Source: Rhizobium sp. JAB6 | GTDB lineage: Bacteria > Pseudomonadota > Alphaproteobacteria > Rhizobiales > Rhizobiaceae | NCBI RefSeq assembly: GCF_003024605.1 | Contig: NZ_PYJQ01000001.1 | Coordinates: 1-64,000 of the forward strand | Length of the DNA: 64,000 nucleotides | Direction: 5' to 3' | Shown: one piece after another, positions 1 to 9,930 of the stretch | Position numbering within the stretch: position 1 is the stretch's first letter | Layout: the number at the start of each line of letters is the position of its first letter | Position numbers and translations under genes: made by a program | The notes under the pieces: generated by a model | What the model was told of the DNA's origin: nothing | Databases searched by the model: none | Seen by the model: only the letters and a program-made list of their open reading frames with translations

Positions 1-216
1 GCGTAATACGAGCACCTCCGCCAGCTTCGGCTGTGACGAAGGCACTCTCTCGCTCAACAACACGCAGCCGCAGGAGGAAGATAGCAGGCTCGGTCGGCGG
101 AAGGACAGGGGACGCCCTTTTTCGGATCTGGTCTCCAACCTGACGTTTTCTGATCGGCAAGCTGCTCCGGCCAGAGCCTCTAGCTGTCAATCCTTCCGCG
201 TATCGCCGGTCTTGCC

Positions 217-459
217 CTATCGCCAGCGCCATGGCGCGTCACTCTTCCACCAGGCAACGAAGATCAGCAGTGCCGTCGGGATACCGATCGCCGCTGCATA
301 GGCGGTCGGATCGTCGTTCGCAAAGGGTGCGGCGACGGAAATGGCAGCAGCGAGCACGAGCGCGTAGATCGCAATCGCGACCCAACCCTGCCACCGGCAC
401 GGCAGACCCGCCCCGTAGCCATAGGTTTTTACGCGGAACCAGGGTACTTTCGTCCTCAT
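217..459 (-). CDS. small two-helix membrane protein, unknown function
   Basis: An 80-residue protein with two hydrophobic segments (about residues 25-43 and 53-70) and a charged N-terminus beginning MRTKVPWFRVKTYGYG. The ATG at 459 has a weak AAGGA about ten bases upstream. The reading frame is open further upstream into the C-terminal remnant of an RND pump, with no stop between them, so the exact start is uncertain. I recognise no family. It is probably an independent inner-membrane protein left beside decayed transporter genes. Nothing recognisable was seen in bases 1-216. Confidence 0.45.
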   Translation of the reverse strand: MRTKVPWFRVKTYGYGAGLPCRWQGWVAIAIYALVLAAAISVAAPFANDDPTAYAAAIGIPTALLIFVAWWKSDAPWRWR

Positions 460-474
460 TCGGCCGCATCCTTC

Positions 475-905
475 ATTCGATCTCTTGCCGATCGATCCTG
501 TTTTCCTTTTCAGCATTGTCCGGCAGCTTTCGATCAGAGACAAGGTCACCGGCACGAAAACGAGCGTCAGCACCGTTGAGGACAGGAGACCGCCGCGATC
601 ACGCTTGCGCCATCGATGCGCGCTCCTCCGCCTTCCCCAAAGCCGAGCGCCAGCGGCATCAAGCCCATCATCATTGCCGGGTGGTCATGATGATCGGCCG
701 AAGGCGGACAATGCCGGCCTCAATCGCGGCTTTGGCACATGTTGCACCGCCTCGCCGGCCGCTTGTTGGCTTGATGGACAGGCAGAATAACATTCTTGGT
801 CACGAGGCCTATCAGCCTGATGAAGCCGATGACTGAGAAGATATTGATCGTCGACCCCTTCACAAGAAGACCGACCAGCACCCCACTGATCGACAGCGGC
901 GGCTG
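475..905 (-). pseudogene. remnant of RND efflux pump C-terminus (AcrB/MexB type)
   Basis: Read leftward in shifting frames, this segment keeps landmarks of the last membrane domain of an RND exporter in the right order: [31 protein letters not shown], then RPIIMTT and finally LTLVFVPVTLSLIES. The pieces lie in different reading frames, and at least one frame between 590 and 720 is broken by stops, so no full protein can be made. Only the final 150 or so residues of a family of about 1040 residues are present. The frame at the 3' side runs without a stop into the small membrane protein at 217-459. Confidence 0.75.
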
Positions 906-1093
906 GTAAAAACCATGCCGATCACGAGAACCCCGGCATTCACGAAAGCGATCAGCGCCGTGCACCCGACGCTGCGGGTAAGATCGTACATGATCCAGGG
1001 ATAGAGGATGGCCGCAAAGGCATGGCTGAAATTCAGAGCGATATTGCTCAATTGAAGCCAGAAAGGCCATTGTGCGCTGCGTTGAAGTTGAAA
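906..1093 (-). pseudogene. fragment resembling an MFS exporter N-terminus
   Basis: About 62 residues that look like the first two helices of an MFS exporter: a [14 protein letters not shown] first helix, then [20 protein letters not shown] and a second helix around [11 protein letters not shown]. At about 905 the similarity stops and the sequence becomes the RND remnant in another frame. The simplest reading is a deletion that joined two decayed transporter genes. The MFS assignment rests on a short stretch and is tentative; the absence of an intact gene is clear. Bases 1094-1244 show no gene. Confidence 0.45.
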
Positions 1094-1244
1094 CACGGTT
1101 CTTTCCCGACGATCGTTTGCATCGTCAGGTTCGGCGCTCCGCCTTGCGGTAACATTACGGAAATAAAATTAATGCGGGTGGCGCGGGAGACTGCAATGGT
1201 CGCTCGCGCCACCCTCGGCGATCATGTCTCCAGGGTGTGAAGAT

Positions 1245-2305
<1,061 letters not shown>

Positions 2306-2309
<4 letters not shown>

Positions 2310-3235
2310 CTAGCGACCTCCTCGGATGCTTTGGCCGGGCCGTAGCTGCGCGGCAGAGTGGAAATGGCGCGCGAGGCGACCGCGATCCCCGCCGCAAGGC
2401 AGGCCGCCGGCGTCTCGCCGCTGGCAAGGGCGGCCAGGAAGCCGGCATTGAAGACATCGCCTGCGCCGATCGTATCGACCACTATAACTTTTGGCGCCGT
2501 AGCCGAAACGAACTTGCCGTCGGCATCGACGGCGATCGCACCATCCGGACCGCGCTTGACGACGAAGATGGCGCCTGCAGGCATCAGCGCACGAAGTGCG
2601 CGGGCGGCGTCAGCCGGATCGTTCATGCCGGCAAGCGTCGTGGTCTCGACCTCATTCATCAGCGCCACGCCGCAGCGGGAAAGCCAGCGACGCGTGGCGT
2701 CGCAATTCGTCTCCGTCCAGCCGTCGAGCGGCCAGCCTGTGTCGAGCGCGACGGTGATCCCGTGCTTGTCGGCCCAGTCGAACAGGGCGTCGTAGTCGCG
2801 GGCGAGGTCTTCCGTCAGAAAGGCGCCGCAGAGCAGCGCATAACCACCGGCAAGCTTCTCGCCATCGAGCACCGTCAGCACGTCGTCGAGATTGAAGCGG
2901 GGAAGGTGGCCGCGCGTGGTGAAGAAAGTCCGCTCGCCGTCGGGATGTGTGATGCCCACCGAGAGTGTCGTGCCCTCTGGACGTACCGGCCACTTGCTGC
3001 TGCGCTTACCGAACGCTTCGCTGAGCCAGCGTCCGAACTGGTCGCTGCCGACATTCGCCGCGATCTCGTAATCGACGCCGAGGCCCTCCCAGGCGAGCGC
3101 GCTATTGCCCGCCTGGCCGCCGACGCGCAGCTCGTCGTGATCGACGATGATCTCGGTGCCGGCTTTTGGCCACGGTGCTGCCGGCCCAAGGATCAGGTCG
3201 ATATTGACATTGCCGATGACTGCAAGCGGCTTCAT
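2306..3235 (-). CDS. PfkB-family carbohydrate kinase
   Basis: A 309-residue ribokinase/PfkB-fold kinase. The N-terminal GNVNIDLI and the GGQAGNSA glycine pair bind the sugar, and the C-terminal DTIGAGDVFNAGF carries the catalytic Asp and anion hole typical of the family. It follows the SIS-domain gene directly (TGA then ATG, no gap) and overlaps the ATPase gene, so it is translationally coupled. In this setting it should phosphorylate the sugar or sugar conjugate brought in by the ABC transporter before the SIS enzyme acts. The substrate is unknown; FrlD-like, fructokinase or amino-sugar kinase activity are all possible. Confidence 0.88.
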
Positions 3236-4258
3236 TCATTCGCTCCGGGTGATCTTCGTCGAGCGCACCGGCGTGCCGGCATTTTCCACCCGCTCGTCGG
3301 CAAAGGCGATCATCAGTGACTGAGCGACGGGCAGCATCTGGAAGATGGCGGCAAGTCCGCTTTCCGGCTTGAAGCGCAGCGTGACACAGCCGGGCACCGG
3401 CTCTTCCTCGGAGCCGTCGAAGACGATCACGGGCGCACCCGTTTCGGCGGCGGAAACGGCCATGGCCGTCACGAGGTTCGCCGTTGCATCATTGCCGCGG
3501 AAGAGGATGACGCCGATCGAGGGGCCGAGCATTTCCATCGGACCATGGCGCAGCTGCCCGCCTTCGAGCGAGAAGCAGGGACGACGGGAAAGTTCGGTGA
3601 GACCGAGCGCCAAAGCCTCGGCAACGCCCTGCAGACGCCGACCGGAGGTGACGATCGTCACGACATTGGCGAGAGCCGCAAGCGCCGGCTTGATGTCGAA
3701 TGCTCCAGGCGCGCGAAGCACGGCAAGCGCAGGCGTCGGGTCCTGTCCAAGAGCGGCGAAAATCGCCAGATGCAATGCGAAGGTGACGGTAAGGCTGCGG
3801 GTTGCCGCAAAGGCGAGCTCGGTGCCGCCGGCGCCGACAAGTGAAGGCGCGGTTTTCGCAAGGAAAGAGCTGCCCTCCAGCGTCAGGCCGAAGGTCTCGG
3901 CAGTACCGCCCGTTTCCTTAAACCAGCGCACGACCTCGGCGCTTTCGCCGGATTGCGAGGTCATGAAGATCGTGCGGCCTTCCAGCGGCAGCGGCTGGCC
4001 GAGCTGTTCGGAGAGCGGCAAGGCGATCGCATCGATGCCGGCTGCGCGGTAGAGCGGTTCGACGGCGCGGTTGACGGCATGGGAGCCACCCATGCCGAGC
4101 AGCAAGAGCTTGCCGGTGCGCTTCAGCGAGGCCGCGGCCTTGGCGGCCATGTCGGCGGCAGCCTCGAAGGAGGCGAGTGCATCGGCATGCTGGCGGGCCA
4201 TTTCGCGGTCGATGGCGGCAAGGCCTTCGGGGCGTGTTCTCTCTTTGGTCATGGTCAT
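3236..4258 (-). CDS. SIS-domain sugar isomerase/deaminase/deglycase
   Basis: A 340-residue protein with two SIS (sugar isomerase) domains, as in the isomerase half of GlmS, in AgaS and in FrlB. The first domain carries GMGGSHAVN at 55-63 and TSQSGESAE at 100-108, which bind the phosphosugar. The second carries GGQLRHGPMEML near 235, the counterpart of the GELKHGP motif of GlmS but with Gln where Glu is usual. The start overlaps the upstream permease stop as ATGA; a second ATG two codons in is also possible. Gene order (kinase, SIS enzyme, CUT1 transporter) suggests it processes the phosphorylated substrate. Exact reaction unknown. Confidence 0.85.
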   Translation of the reverse strand: MTMTKERTRPEGLAAIDREMARQHADALASFEAAADMAAKAAASLKRTGKLLLLGMGGSHAVNRAVEPLYRAAGIDAIALPLSEQLGQPLPLEGRTIFMTSQSGESAEVVRWFKETGGTAETFGLTLEGSSFLAKTAPSLVGAGGTELAFAATRSLTVTFALHLAIFAALGQDPTPALAVLRAPGAFDIKPALAALANVVTIVTSGRRLQGVAEALALGLTELSRRPCFSLEGGQLRHGPMEMLGPSIGVILFRGNDATANLVTAMAVSAAETGAPVIVFDGSEEEPVPGCVTLRFKPESGLAAIFQMLPVAQSLMIAFADERVENAGTPVRSTKITRSE

Positions 4259-5100
4259 CCCTTGACGCCGCCATTGGTGAGGCCCGAGATCAGGGCACGT
4301 TGCATGACAAGGCCGATCAGCACCGGGGGCAAGGCGGCCAGCACGCCGGCAGTCGCGATCAGTCCGTAATCCGAGACACGGCCGCCCGCGAGATCCGCGA
4401 TGGCGACGGTGAGGGTCTTGGCGCGCTGGTCGGAGGTAAAGAGCAGCGCATAGAAGAATTCATCCCAGGCAAGCAGGAAGGCGAAGAGCGCCGAGGTCGC
4501 CATGACCGGCATGGCAAGCGGCAGCGTGATGATCTTCAGCGTCTGGAACAGCCCGGCGCCGTCGATCATCGCCGCAGCCTCGATCTCCTTCGGGATGGAA
4601 TCGAAGCCGGATTTCATCAGCCAGGTCGTGAATGGCGCGAGGATCGTCAGATAGACGAGCGCCAGGCCGAAGACGTTGTTTAGCATGCCGAGATGGGCGA
4701 GGCCCATATAGAGCGGCACGGCAAGAGCGACTGGCGGCAGCATATAGGTGGCAATGACCATGGAAAGCGACCACCCGACGGACGGCGTGCGCGACACGGC
4801 CCAGCCGGCGGGGATGGCGAGCGCGATTGCGGCAACGGTCGCCATGCCGGCCACTTCGACGCTGTTGCGCAGCGACGAGGTGAAGGCGGCACCCTCGCTG
4901 TTTTCCAACGTCGACAGCAGCAGCTTGTAGCGCGAGAAATCCGCCGTCTGCGGCCACCAGCGCAAAGGCTTGGCGGCAAGATCGGCGGCCGGCGAAATGC
5001 TCATGATGAAGAGCCAGGCGATCGGCGCCAGGATGATGACAGCGAGCAGGATGGCGCAGACATAGATGAAGCAGGTGAGGAGCGGGCTCTGGCGTTCCAT
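4255..5100 (-). CDS. sugar ABC transporter permease (MalG type)
   Basis: A 281-residue inner-membrane permease starting MERQSPLLTCFIYV, with about six membrane helices. The EAA-type loop that docks the ATPase is visible as EIEAAAMIDGAGLFQTLKII, about 90 residues from the C-terminus. The start is fixed by the TAATG junction with the preceding permease: the ATG at 5100 shares one base with that gene's stop. A longer open frame extends upstream but is out of frame with any homology and overlaps the other permease. It is the second membrane subunit of the CUT1 importer. Confidence 0.92.
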   Translation of the reverse strand: MERQSPLLTCFIYVCAILLAVIILAPIAWLFIMSISPAADLAAKPLRWWPQTADFSRYKLLLSTLENSEGAAFTSSLRNSVEVAGMATVAAIALAIPAGWAVSRTPSVGWSLSMVIATYMLPPVALAVPLYMGLAHLGMLNNVFGLALVYLTILAPFTTWLMKSGFDSIPKEIEAAAMIDGAGLFQTLKIITLPLAMPVMATSALFAFLLAWDEFFYALLFTSDQRAKTLTVAIADLAGGRVSDYGLIATAGVLAALPPVLIGLVMQRALISGLTNGGVKG

Positions 5101-5984
5101 TAGGCGGCACTCCCCGCTGTTTTGCGGACAAGGGCGGCATAGGCGGCGGCAAGCACCGTGACAAGGAGCGTGACGATGAGGGCGAGCGACGCACCCGATC
5201 CCGCCCGCTGAAAGGAAAAGGCTTCCTGATAGACGAGGATCGACAGCGTGCGCGTGCTGTTTGCCGGGCCGCCGCGCGTCATCACCCAGATGATGTCGAA
5301 AACCTTGAAGGCCTCGATGGTGCGCAGCACCAGCGCCACCATCAGCGGCCCCGCCAGATAGGGCAGGATGACGAAGCGGAAGCGCGTGAAAGGTCCGGCG
5401 CCGTCGACCAGCGATGCGGCGGTGATATCGCGCGGCACGGCCTGTAGGGCGGCGAGCGCAATCAGCGCCACCAGCGGGAAATTCTTCCAGCAATCGGCAA
5501 CGATGAGCGCCGTCAACGCCGTGCCCGGCTCGCCGAGCCAGGAGCGATAGGCGTCAATTAGGCCGAGCTGGGTAAGGGCAGCGTTCAGCGCGCCATATTC
5601 GGGATTGTAGATCAGCCGCCAAAGCGTCGCGTTGACGACGGTCGGCAGTGCCCAGGGCAGGATCATCAGCGCGCGCAGCACGCCGCGCCCTTTGAAATTC
5701 TGGTTCAGCAGCAGGGCGGCCAGCACGCCGAGCACCATTTCGGCGGCGACGGAGACGATTGCGAACCAGGCTGTCGTGATCAGGGTGCGCTGGAAATTGG
5801 AATTTGCCAGCATCTTCGCGTAATTGTCGATGCCGACGAAATTGCCGCCGGTTCCCACAAGCTTCGCATCCGTGAAAGAGAGGCCGACCGTGTCGACGAG
5901 AGGCCAGCCGATGACGGCGATCATCACCGCAAGCAGCGGCAGCATCAAAGCCCAAGCGCGAGTTGTCATAGAGGTGCCGGACAT
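5100..5984 (-). CDS. sugar ABC transporter permease (MalF type)
   Basis: A 294-residue inner-membrane permease with about six helices. An early periplasmic segment (GLSFTDAKLVGTGGNFVG) is typical of MalF/UgpA-like subunits, and the EAA loop DITAASLVDGAGPFTRFRFV lies roughly 100 residues before the end. Second gene of the operon, 73 bases after the binding-protein gene and overlapping the next permease by one base. An alternative ATG lies five codons downstream without a clear ribosome site. It partners the MalG-type subunit and the ATPase at 1245-2309. Confidence 0.92.
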   Translation of the reverse strand: MSGTSMTTRAWALMLPLLAVMIAVIGWPLVDTVGLSFTDAKLVGTGGNFVGIDNYAKMLANSNFQRTLITTAWFAIVSVAAEMVLGVLAALLLNQNFKGRGVLRALMILPWALPTVVNATLWRLIYNPEYGALNAALTQLGLIDAYRSWLGEPGTALTALIVADCWKNFPLVALIALAALQAVPRDITAASLVDGAGPFTRFRFVILPYLAGPLMVALVLRTIEAFKVFDIIWVMTRGGPANSTRTLSILVYQEAFSFQRAGSGASLALIVTLLVTVLAAAYAALVRKTAGSAA

Positions 5985-6057
5985 GGCAGGCCCCTTCTTT
6001 CATTCTTCATGGAGGAGGTAAGAGGCGGGCGGCAACGAGTACCGCCCGGTAAGACTA

Positions 6058-7296
6058 TCAGAGACCGCTATTGTCGGCAGCAGACTTCAGCGCGTCTTCC
6101 GGAGAAGACTGGCCGAGCAGCGATTCCTGGATCGCCTGCTGCAGTGCAGTCGACAGTTCCTGATATTTCGGCGTCGTCGGACGCGGATACATGGCGGCGA
6201 GGCTGACCTTTGCGGCTGCTATCAGCTCTTCCTGGCCTTTCGTCACGGCTGGATCGTCATAGGACGATGCCCAGATCGGCAGGCTGAGCTTGGCATACTG
6301 GTTCTGCGTTGCCTGAGAGGTCATGTAGCTGATGTACTTCCAGGCCTCGTCGGGATGCTTGCTGGCAGACGTGATGCCAAGACCCATCGAGCCGTTGACG
6401 GCCGAAGCCTCGCTCTTGCCGGCAACGCCCGGTGCCGGCACGACGCCGACCTTGCCCGCAACCTTGCTGTCCTTCGGGTCGTTGGCCATGTTGTACATGT
6501 AGGTCCAGTTCAGCGCGAAGGCGGCGTCACCGTTTTCGAAGACCTTGCGGACGTCCTCTTCGAGGAATTCCTTGGAGTTCGGATTGGTGAGGCCGGACTT
6601 GTAGCTGGTGACCATGTACTTCAGGGCATCAAGACCGCCGCCGGTCTGGAAGGCCGGCTTGCCGTCCTTGATGAAATCGCCCTTATAGGCGCTGACGAGT
6701 GTGGCGTAATCGCAGATCGCGGCCTCGGCCTGCGACCAGCTCCAGGCGATCGGCGTCGCCAGAAGGCCCTTGTCCTTGATGATCTTCGCCTGCTCGTTCA
6801 GTTCGTCCCAGGTCTTCGGCGGCGTCTTGATGCCGGCCTTTTCCAGGATTTCCTTGTTGTAGAACAGGTACTTGGTATCGAGGATCCAGGGCATGCCATA
6901 GTATTTGCCGTCATACTGGACCGTCGTCCACGCGCCCGGCAGCACGCTCTTCTTCGTGTCGTCCGAGATGCGCGAGGAAACGTCGACCAGAACCTTGTTG
7001 GTCGCGTATTCGGCCGGCCAGATCACATCGAAGAGCACGACGTCATAGCCGCCGCCGGACCCTTGAGCGAGCACGGTCTTGTCGTGCAGGCCTTCATAAG
7101 GAACGAATTCGAGATTGACCTTGATATCCGGATTGGCCTTGGAGAAGGCATCTGTCATGGCGCGAACATCGGCTTCGCTATAGGCGGCCTGCGCCATGAA
7201 GAGGGCATTGATCGTGGTTTCTGCAAAGGCGTGCGAGGCGAAGGATACGCCGATCAGCGCTGCGCCCAGCAATGTCTTGTTCAATGATTTCAACAT
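6058..7296 (-). CDS. sugar ABC transporter substrate-binding protein (CUT1)
   Basis: A 412-residue periplasmic binding protein of the family 1 type. The start MLKSLNKTLL is chosen because it opens a signal peptide cleaved after SHAFA at 25 and has GGAGG five bases upstream; thirteen extra upstream residues are possible in frame but carry no such signals. The mature protein begins ETTINALFMAQAAYSEADVRAM and contains the LEFVPYEGLHDK and WSWSQAEA segments expected of extracellular solute-binding proteins. First gene of the operon, with the ROK regulator divergent. It should determine the transported sugar, which is not deducible here. Confidence 0.93.
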   Translation of the reverse strand: MLKSLNKTLLGAALIGVSFASHAFAETTINALFMAQAAYSEADVRAMTDAFSKANPDIKVNLEFVPYEGLHDKTVLAQGSGGGYDVVLFDVIWPAEYATNKVLVDVSSRISDDTKKSVLPGAWTTVQYDGKYYGMPWILDTKYLFYNKEILEKAGIKTPPKTWDELNEQAKIIKDKGLLATPIAWSWSQAEAAICDYATLVSAYKGDFIKDGKPAFQTGGGLDALKYMVTSYKSGLTNPNSKEFLEEDVRKVFENGDAAFALNWTYMYNMANDPKDSKVAGKVGVVPAPGVAGKSEASAVNGSMGLGITSASKHPDEAWKYISYMTSQATQNQYAKLSLPIWASSYDDPAVTKGQEELIAAAKVSLAAMYPRPTTPKYQELSTALQQAIQESLLGQSSPEDALKSAADNSGL

Positions 7297-7446
7297 TCCG
7301 TCCTCCAGTTTTTGACAGTCACGCGATTTTTCCAAAGGCGGCTAACGTCGCCAGCGGTTCTCTAGCAGGCAATTGGCCGGGCTGGCTGCCGAACATTGAT
7401 CGGAGCGTCGCTCAAGTTCCCTGATGAAACTCTGTGGTTTCTTTTA

Positions 7447-7463
7447 AGTCAATTGTCTTGACT
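7447..7463. promoter_or_regulatory. inverted repeat, candidate ROK-regulator operator
   Basis: A perfect six-base inverted repeat, AGTCAA-TTGTC-TTGACT, in the AT-rich gap between the binding-protein gene and the divergent ROK regulator. It lies 45 bases upstream of the regulator ATG and 151 bases upstream of the binding-protein ATG. Position and symmetry fit a dimeric regulator controlling both directions. The role is inferred. Confidence 0.45.
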
Positions 7464-7507
7464 AATTTGTTCTTCAATATTCTATTGCTGTCAAGAGGCA
7501 AAAACAG

Positions 7508-8710
7508 ATGAACGATATTCGCCCGATCAGGGCCACGAGCGGAACGAACCACGAGGGCACCAGCGCCCATAACCGGCGGGTGATCATCGACGCCCTCAGG
7601 CTGAACGGCGCGCTCTCCCGCGCCGATCTCGCGCGCGCCACCCGTCTGACGAAGCAGACGGTCTCCAACATCATGGAGGAGCTGGAGCACGACGGGCTGG
7701 TGACCTCAAGGGAAACGGTGCGCCGCGGCCGCGGCCAGCCCTCCACTCCCTATGGTCTCGTGCCGGAGGGCGCTTTCGCCATCGGCCTGCAGATCGACCG
7801 GCACATCACCCGCGCCATCGCCGTCGATCTCGTCGGCAACGTCCTCATCCGCAAGGAAGCGAACCTGCCGGCCGGTGGCCCGACGACGGGAACGCCCGTG
7901 GTCCTGCAGCTGATAGAAGATGTGCGTGCCGAGCTCAGCCAGCGTGTCGCGCAGGCGGAGAAGCGCCTCGTTGGCCTCGGTGCGGCCATGCCGGGTCCCT
8001 TCGGCATCGAGCAGGAGGATGCTGACAATCCGTGGATGATGGGCGCATGGCAGCGCTTTCCGCTGTTGGAGACGCTGTCGGCCGGCACGGGCCTCAATGT
8101 CACTCTGCAGAACGACGCGGCCGCCTGCGCGACCGCCGAGCGCATGGTTGGCGCGGCGCATGGGCTCGACCACGCCGTCTGCCTCTACGTCGGCTACGGT
8201 ATCGGTGCGGGGCTTATCCTGGGCGGCGAACTTTATAGCGGGGCCTATGGCAATGCCGGCGAAATCGGCATGGCGCTGCTGACGGCGGGTGGGCGGCTGA
8301 CCCAGCTCGAGCATCGCGCCTCGCTGGCTTCGCTTTACGATCACCTCGGCGTCGATCCGATGGCCCCTGATATTTATTCGCTGATAAACGACCGTGCCGC
8401 CGCCGATGACCCGGATATCCTCGCCTGGATCGAAAGGGCGGCGGTCGATCTGCGCTGGAGCGTACAGCTCATCGAAACTATCTTCGATCCGCAGACGGTA
8501 ATTCTCTGCGGCGGTGCGCCCGTAGCGCTCGCAACGCGGCTGATCTCGGCGATGCAGCCGCTGCTGCCCTCCAATGCCGATCGCCCGGATCGATTATTGC
8601 CGCGCCTGCAGCTCGGCATGACCGACCCTTGGGCTGTGGCGCGCGGTGCGGCGGCGGAGCCGATCGGCCATGCCTTCGATCCGCGTTTTCAGGCAATCCT
8701 GAAATCCTAA
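7508..8710 (+). CDS. ROK-family transcriptional regulator
   Basis: A 400-residue regulator with an N-terminal winged helix (about residues 20-80; LSRADLARATRLTKQTVSNI) followed by a ROK sugar-kinase-like domain. The ROK part shows GLGAAMPGPFGIE, the QNDAAACATAE segment with the catalytic-type Asp, and YVGYGIGAGLILGG followed by GNAGEIG. The cysteine cluster CxCGxxGC that usually follows and binds zinc is absent; TAGGRLTQLEHRAS stands there instead. Divergent from the sugar operon, it is the likely repressor or activator of that operon, responding to the sugar or its phosphate. Its stop overlaps the stop of the convergent gene. Confidence 0.9.
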   Translation: MNDIRPIRATSGTNHEGTSAHNRRVIIDALRLNGALSRADLARATRLTKQTVSNIMEELEHDGLVTSRETVRRGRGQPSTPYGLVPEGAFAIGLQIDRHITRAIAVDLVGNVLIRKEANLPAGGPTTGTPVVLQLIEDVRAELSQRVAQAEKRLVGLGAAMPGPFGIEQEDADNPWMMGAWQRFPLLETLSAGTGLNVTLQNDAAACATAERMVGAAHGLDHAVCLYVGYGIGAGLILGGELYSGAYGNAGEIGMALLTAGGRLTQLEHRASLASLYDHLGVDPMAPDIYSLINDRAAADDPDILAWIERAAVDLRWSVQLIETIFDPQTVILCGGAPVALATRLISAMQPLLPSNADRPDRLLPRLQLGMTDPWAVARGAAAEPIGHAFDPRFQAILKS

Positions 8711-9048
8711 ACCGGAGGATGTCGCGGGCTGGCGCCGAGGCGCGCGAGCACCTTGTTCGGAATGCCATAGCGCTGGATGACGTCGCGGCCGTTGCGCAGG
8801 CCGCAGAGCTCGCGGTGGATGAACATGGCCCAGACGGCTTGCGCCGCGATATCCACCAGCCGCTCGTGCTCGATCCCCTCCTTGCCCTTGGCTTCGCCCT
8901 CCTGCAATGCGGCAAGCGCCGCTTCCACCTTCATACCGTGATGGCCGAGCGTGCTGGCCTGTTCCCATAGCATCTCATATTCGAGAATGCCGAGACCTGT
9001 CTCGTTCGTCTGCGAAGAATTGAAATTGCGCGGCGGGCGAACTGTCAT
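8707..9048 (-). CDS. conserved small protein, possibly DUF6665
   Basis: A 113-residue soluble, mostly helical protein without a signal peptide. The start MTVRPPRNFN has GGAG six bases upstream; an upstream ATG in frame adds 35 residues of low plausibility. The core GILEYEMLWEQASTLGHHG, then KVEAALAAL, resembles a rhizobial family of unknown function that I recall as DUF6665; that family name is from memory. The gene is convergent with the ROK regulator and the two stop codons overlap. No function can be assigned. Confidence 0.7.
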   Translation of the reverse strand: MTVRPPRNFNSSQTNETGLGILEYEMLWEQASTLGHHGMKVEAALAALQEGEAKGKEGIEHERLVDIAAQAVWAMFIHRELCGLRNGRDVIQRYGIPNKVLARLGASPRHPPV

Positions 9049-9301
9049 GAAGGGCTCCGCATGCTGGATGATGTGGCTTTCCGCGATTCTACACAATTCC
9101 AGCCCATTTCCCAAGCGAGCGCATGGAGGCTGCGTCATCTCGCGGCTGAGCACAGGAATAGGAAATGCCGGGATTTTCCTGCTCGCCGTCCGTTTTCGGG
9201 TGGTTGGCGACCGTCATTTGAGGTCCAATAGGGACATAAGCGCTCCATCAGAGGCAATCTCGCCTGATGCCGCGAGCGCAATTCAAAGAAAGGATATCGG
9301 C

Positions 9302-9835
9302 ATGACCAAAACTCCGAGAAATGCAGAAAAGCACTATGTCTATCGGACTATCGATTCGCCCGTCGGCGCATTGAAGCTCGTCGGCAGCGATGACGGCCTT
9401 GCTGCGATCCTCTGGGACAACGACCGGCCTGGCCGCGTGCCCCTGCTTATCGTAGCCGAAGACGACAGCCATCCCGTGCTGGTGGAAACCGAGCGGCAGC
9501 TCTGCGAATATTTCGCCGGCAAACGACACGTTTTCGATCTGCCCCTCGATTTTGCCGGAACGGAATTCCAGCAGAAGGTCTGGCAGGCCCTGCTCGCCAT
9601 CCCCTTCGGCGAAACGCGCAGCTACCGCCAAATCGCAGCGGAGATCGGCGCGGCCAAGGCGATCCGAGCGGTCGGCGCCGCCAATGGCCGCAACCCGATC
9701 TCGATCATCGCACCCTGCCACCGCGTGGTGGGGTCGGCAGGCGATCTCCGCGGATTTGCCGGCGGTCTCGAGCGCAAGGCCTATCTGCTGCGCCTCGAAG
9801 GGGCTGATGCGAAGACATTCGATTTCGCCGGCTGA
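9302..9835 (+). CDS. ogt: methylated-DNA--protein-cysteine methyltransferase
   Basis: A 177-residue suicide repair protein that transfers the alkyl group from O6-alkylguanine in DNA to its own cysteine. The active-site PCHRV is at residues 138-142 (Cys139), preceded by the helix-turn-helix segment SYRQIAAEIGAAKAIRAVG with the arginine finger, and followed by the FAGGLERKAYLL tail. The ATG at 9302 follows AAAGAAAGGA and gives the expected Ogt length. It lacks the Ada regulatory domain, so it is an Ogt/AGT type. Single gene, closed by a strong hairpin terminator. Confidence 0.95.
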   Translation: MTKTPRNAEKHYVYRTIDSPVGALKLVGSDDGLAAILWDNDRPGRVPLLIVAEDDSHPVLVETERQLCEYFAGKRHVFDLPLDFAGTEFQQKVWQALLAIPFGETRSYRQIAAEIGAAKAIRAVGAANGRNPISIIAPCHRVVGSAGDLRGFAGGLERKAYLLRLEGADAKTFDFAG

Positions 9836-9862
9836 TCACTGATAATCATGGACGGCGCGTAT

Positions 9863-9899
9863 GCAAAAGGCCCATCCGGTTTCCGGATGGGCCTTTTGC
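9863..9899. terminator. bidirectional hairpin terminator
   Basis: A perfect hairpin with 17-base arms beginning GCAAAAGGCCCATCCGG, a TTT loop and the complementary arm ending CCTTTTGC. It lies between the convergent ogt gene and the fused dehydrogenase gene. The A-rich start and T-rich end of the stem let it work on both strands. Confidence 0.85.
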
Positions 9900-9930
9900 G
9901 TCAATAACGCCTTTGAACGACAGGCCTATC

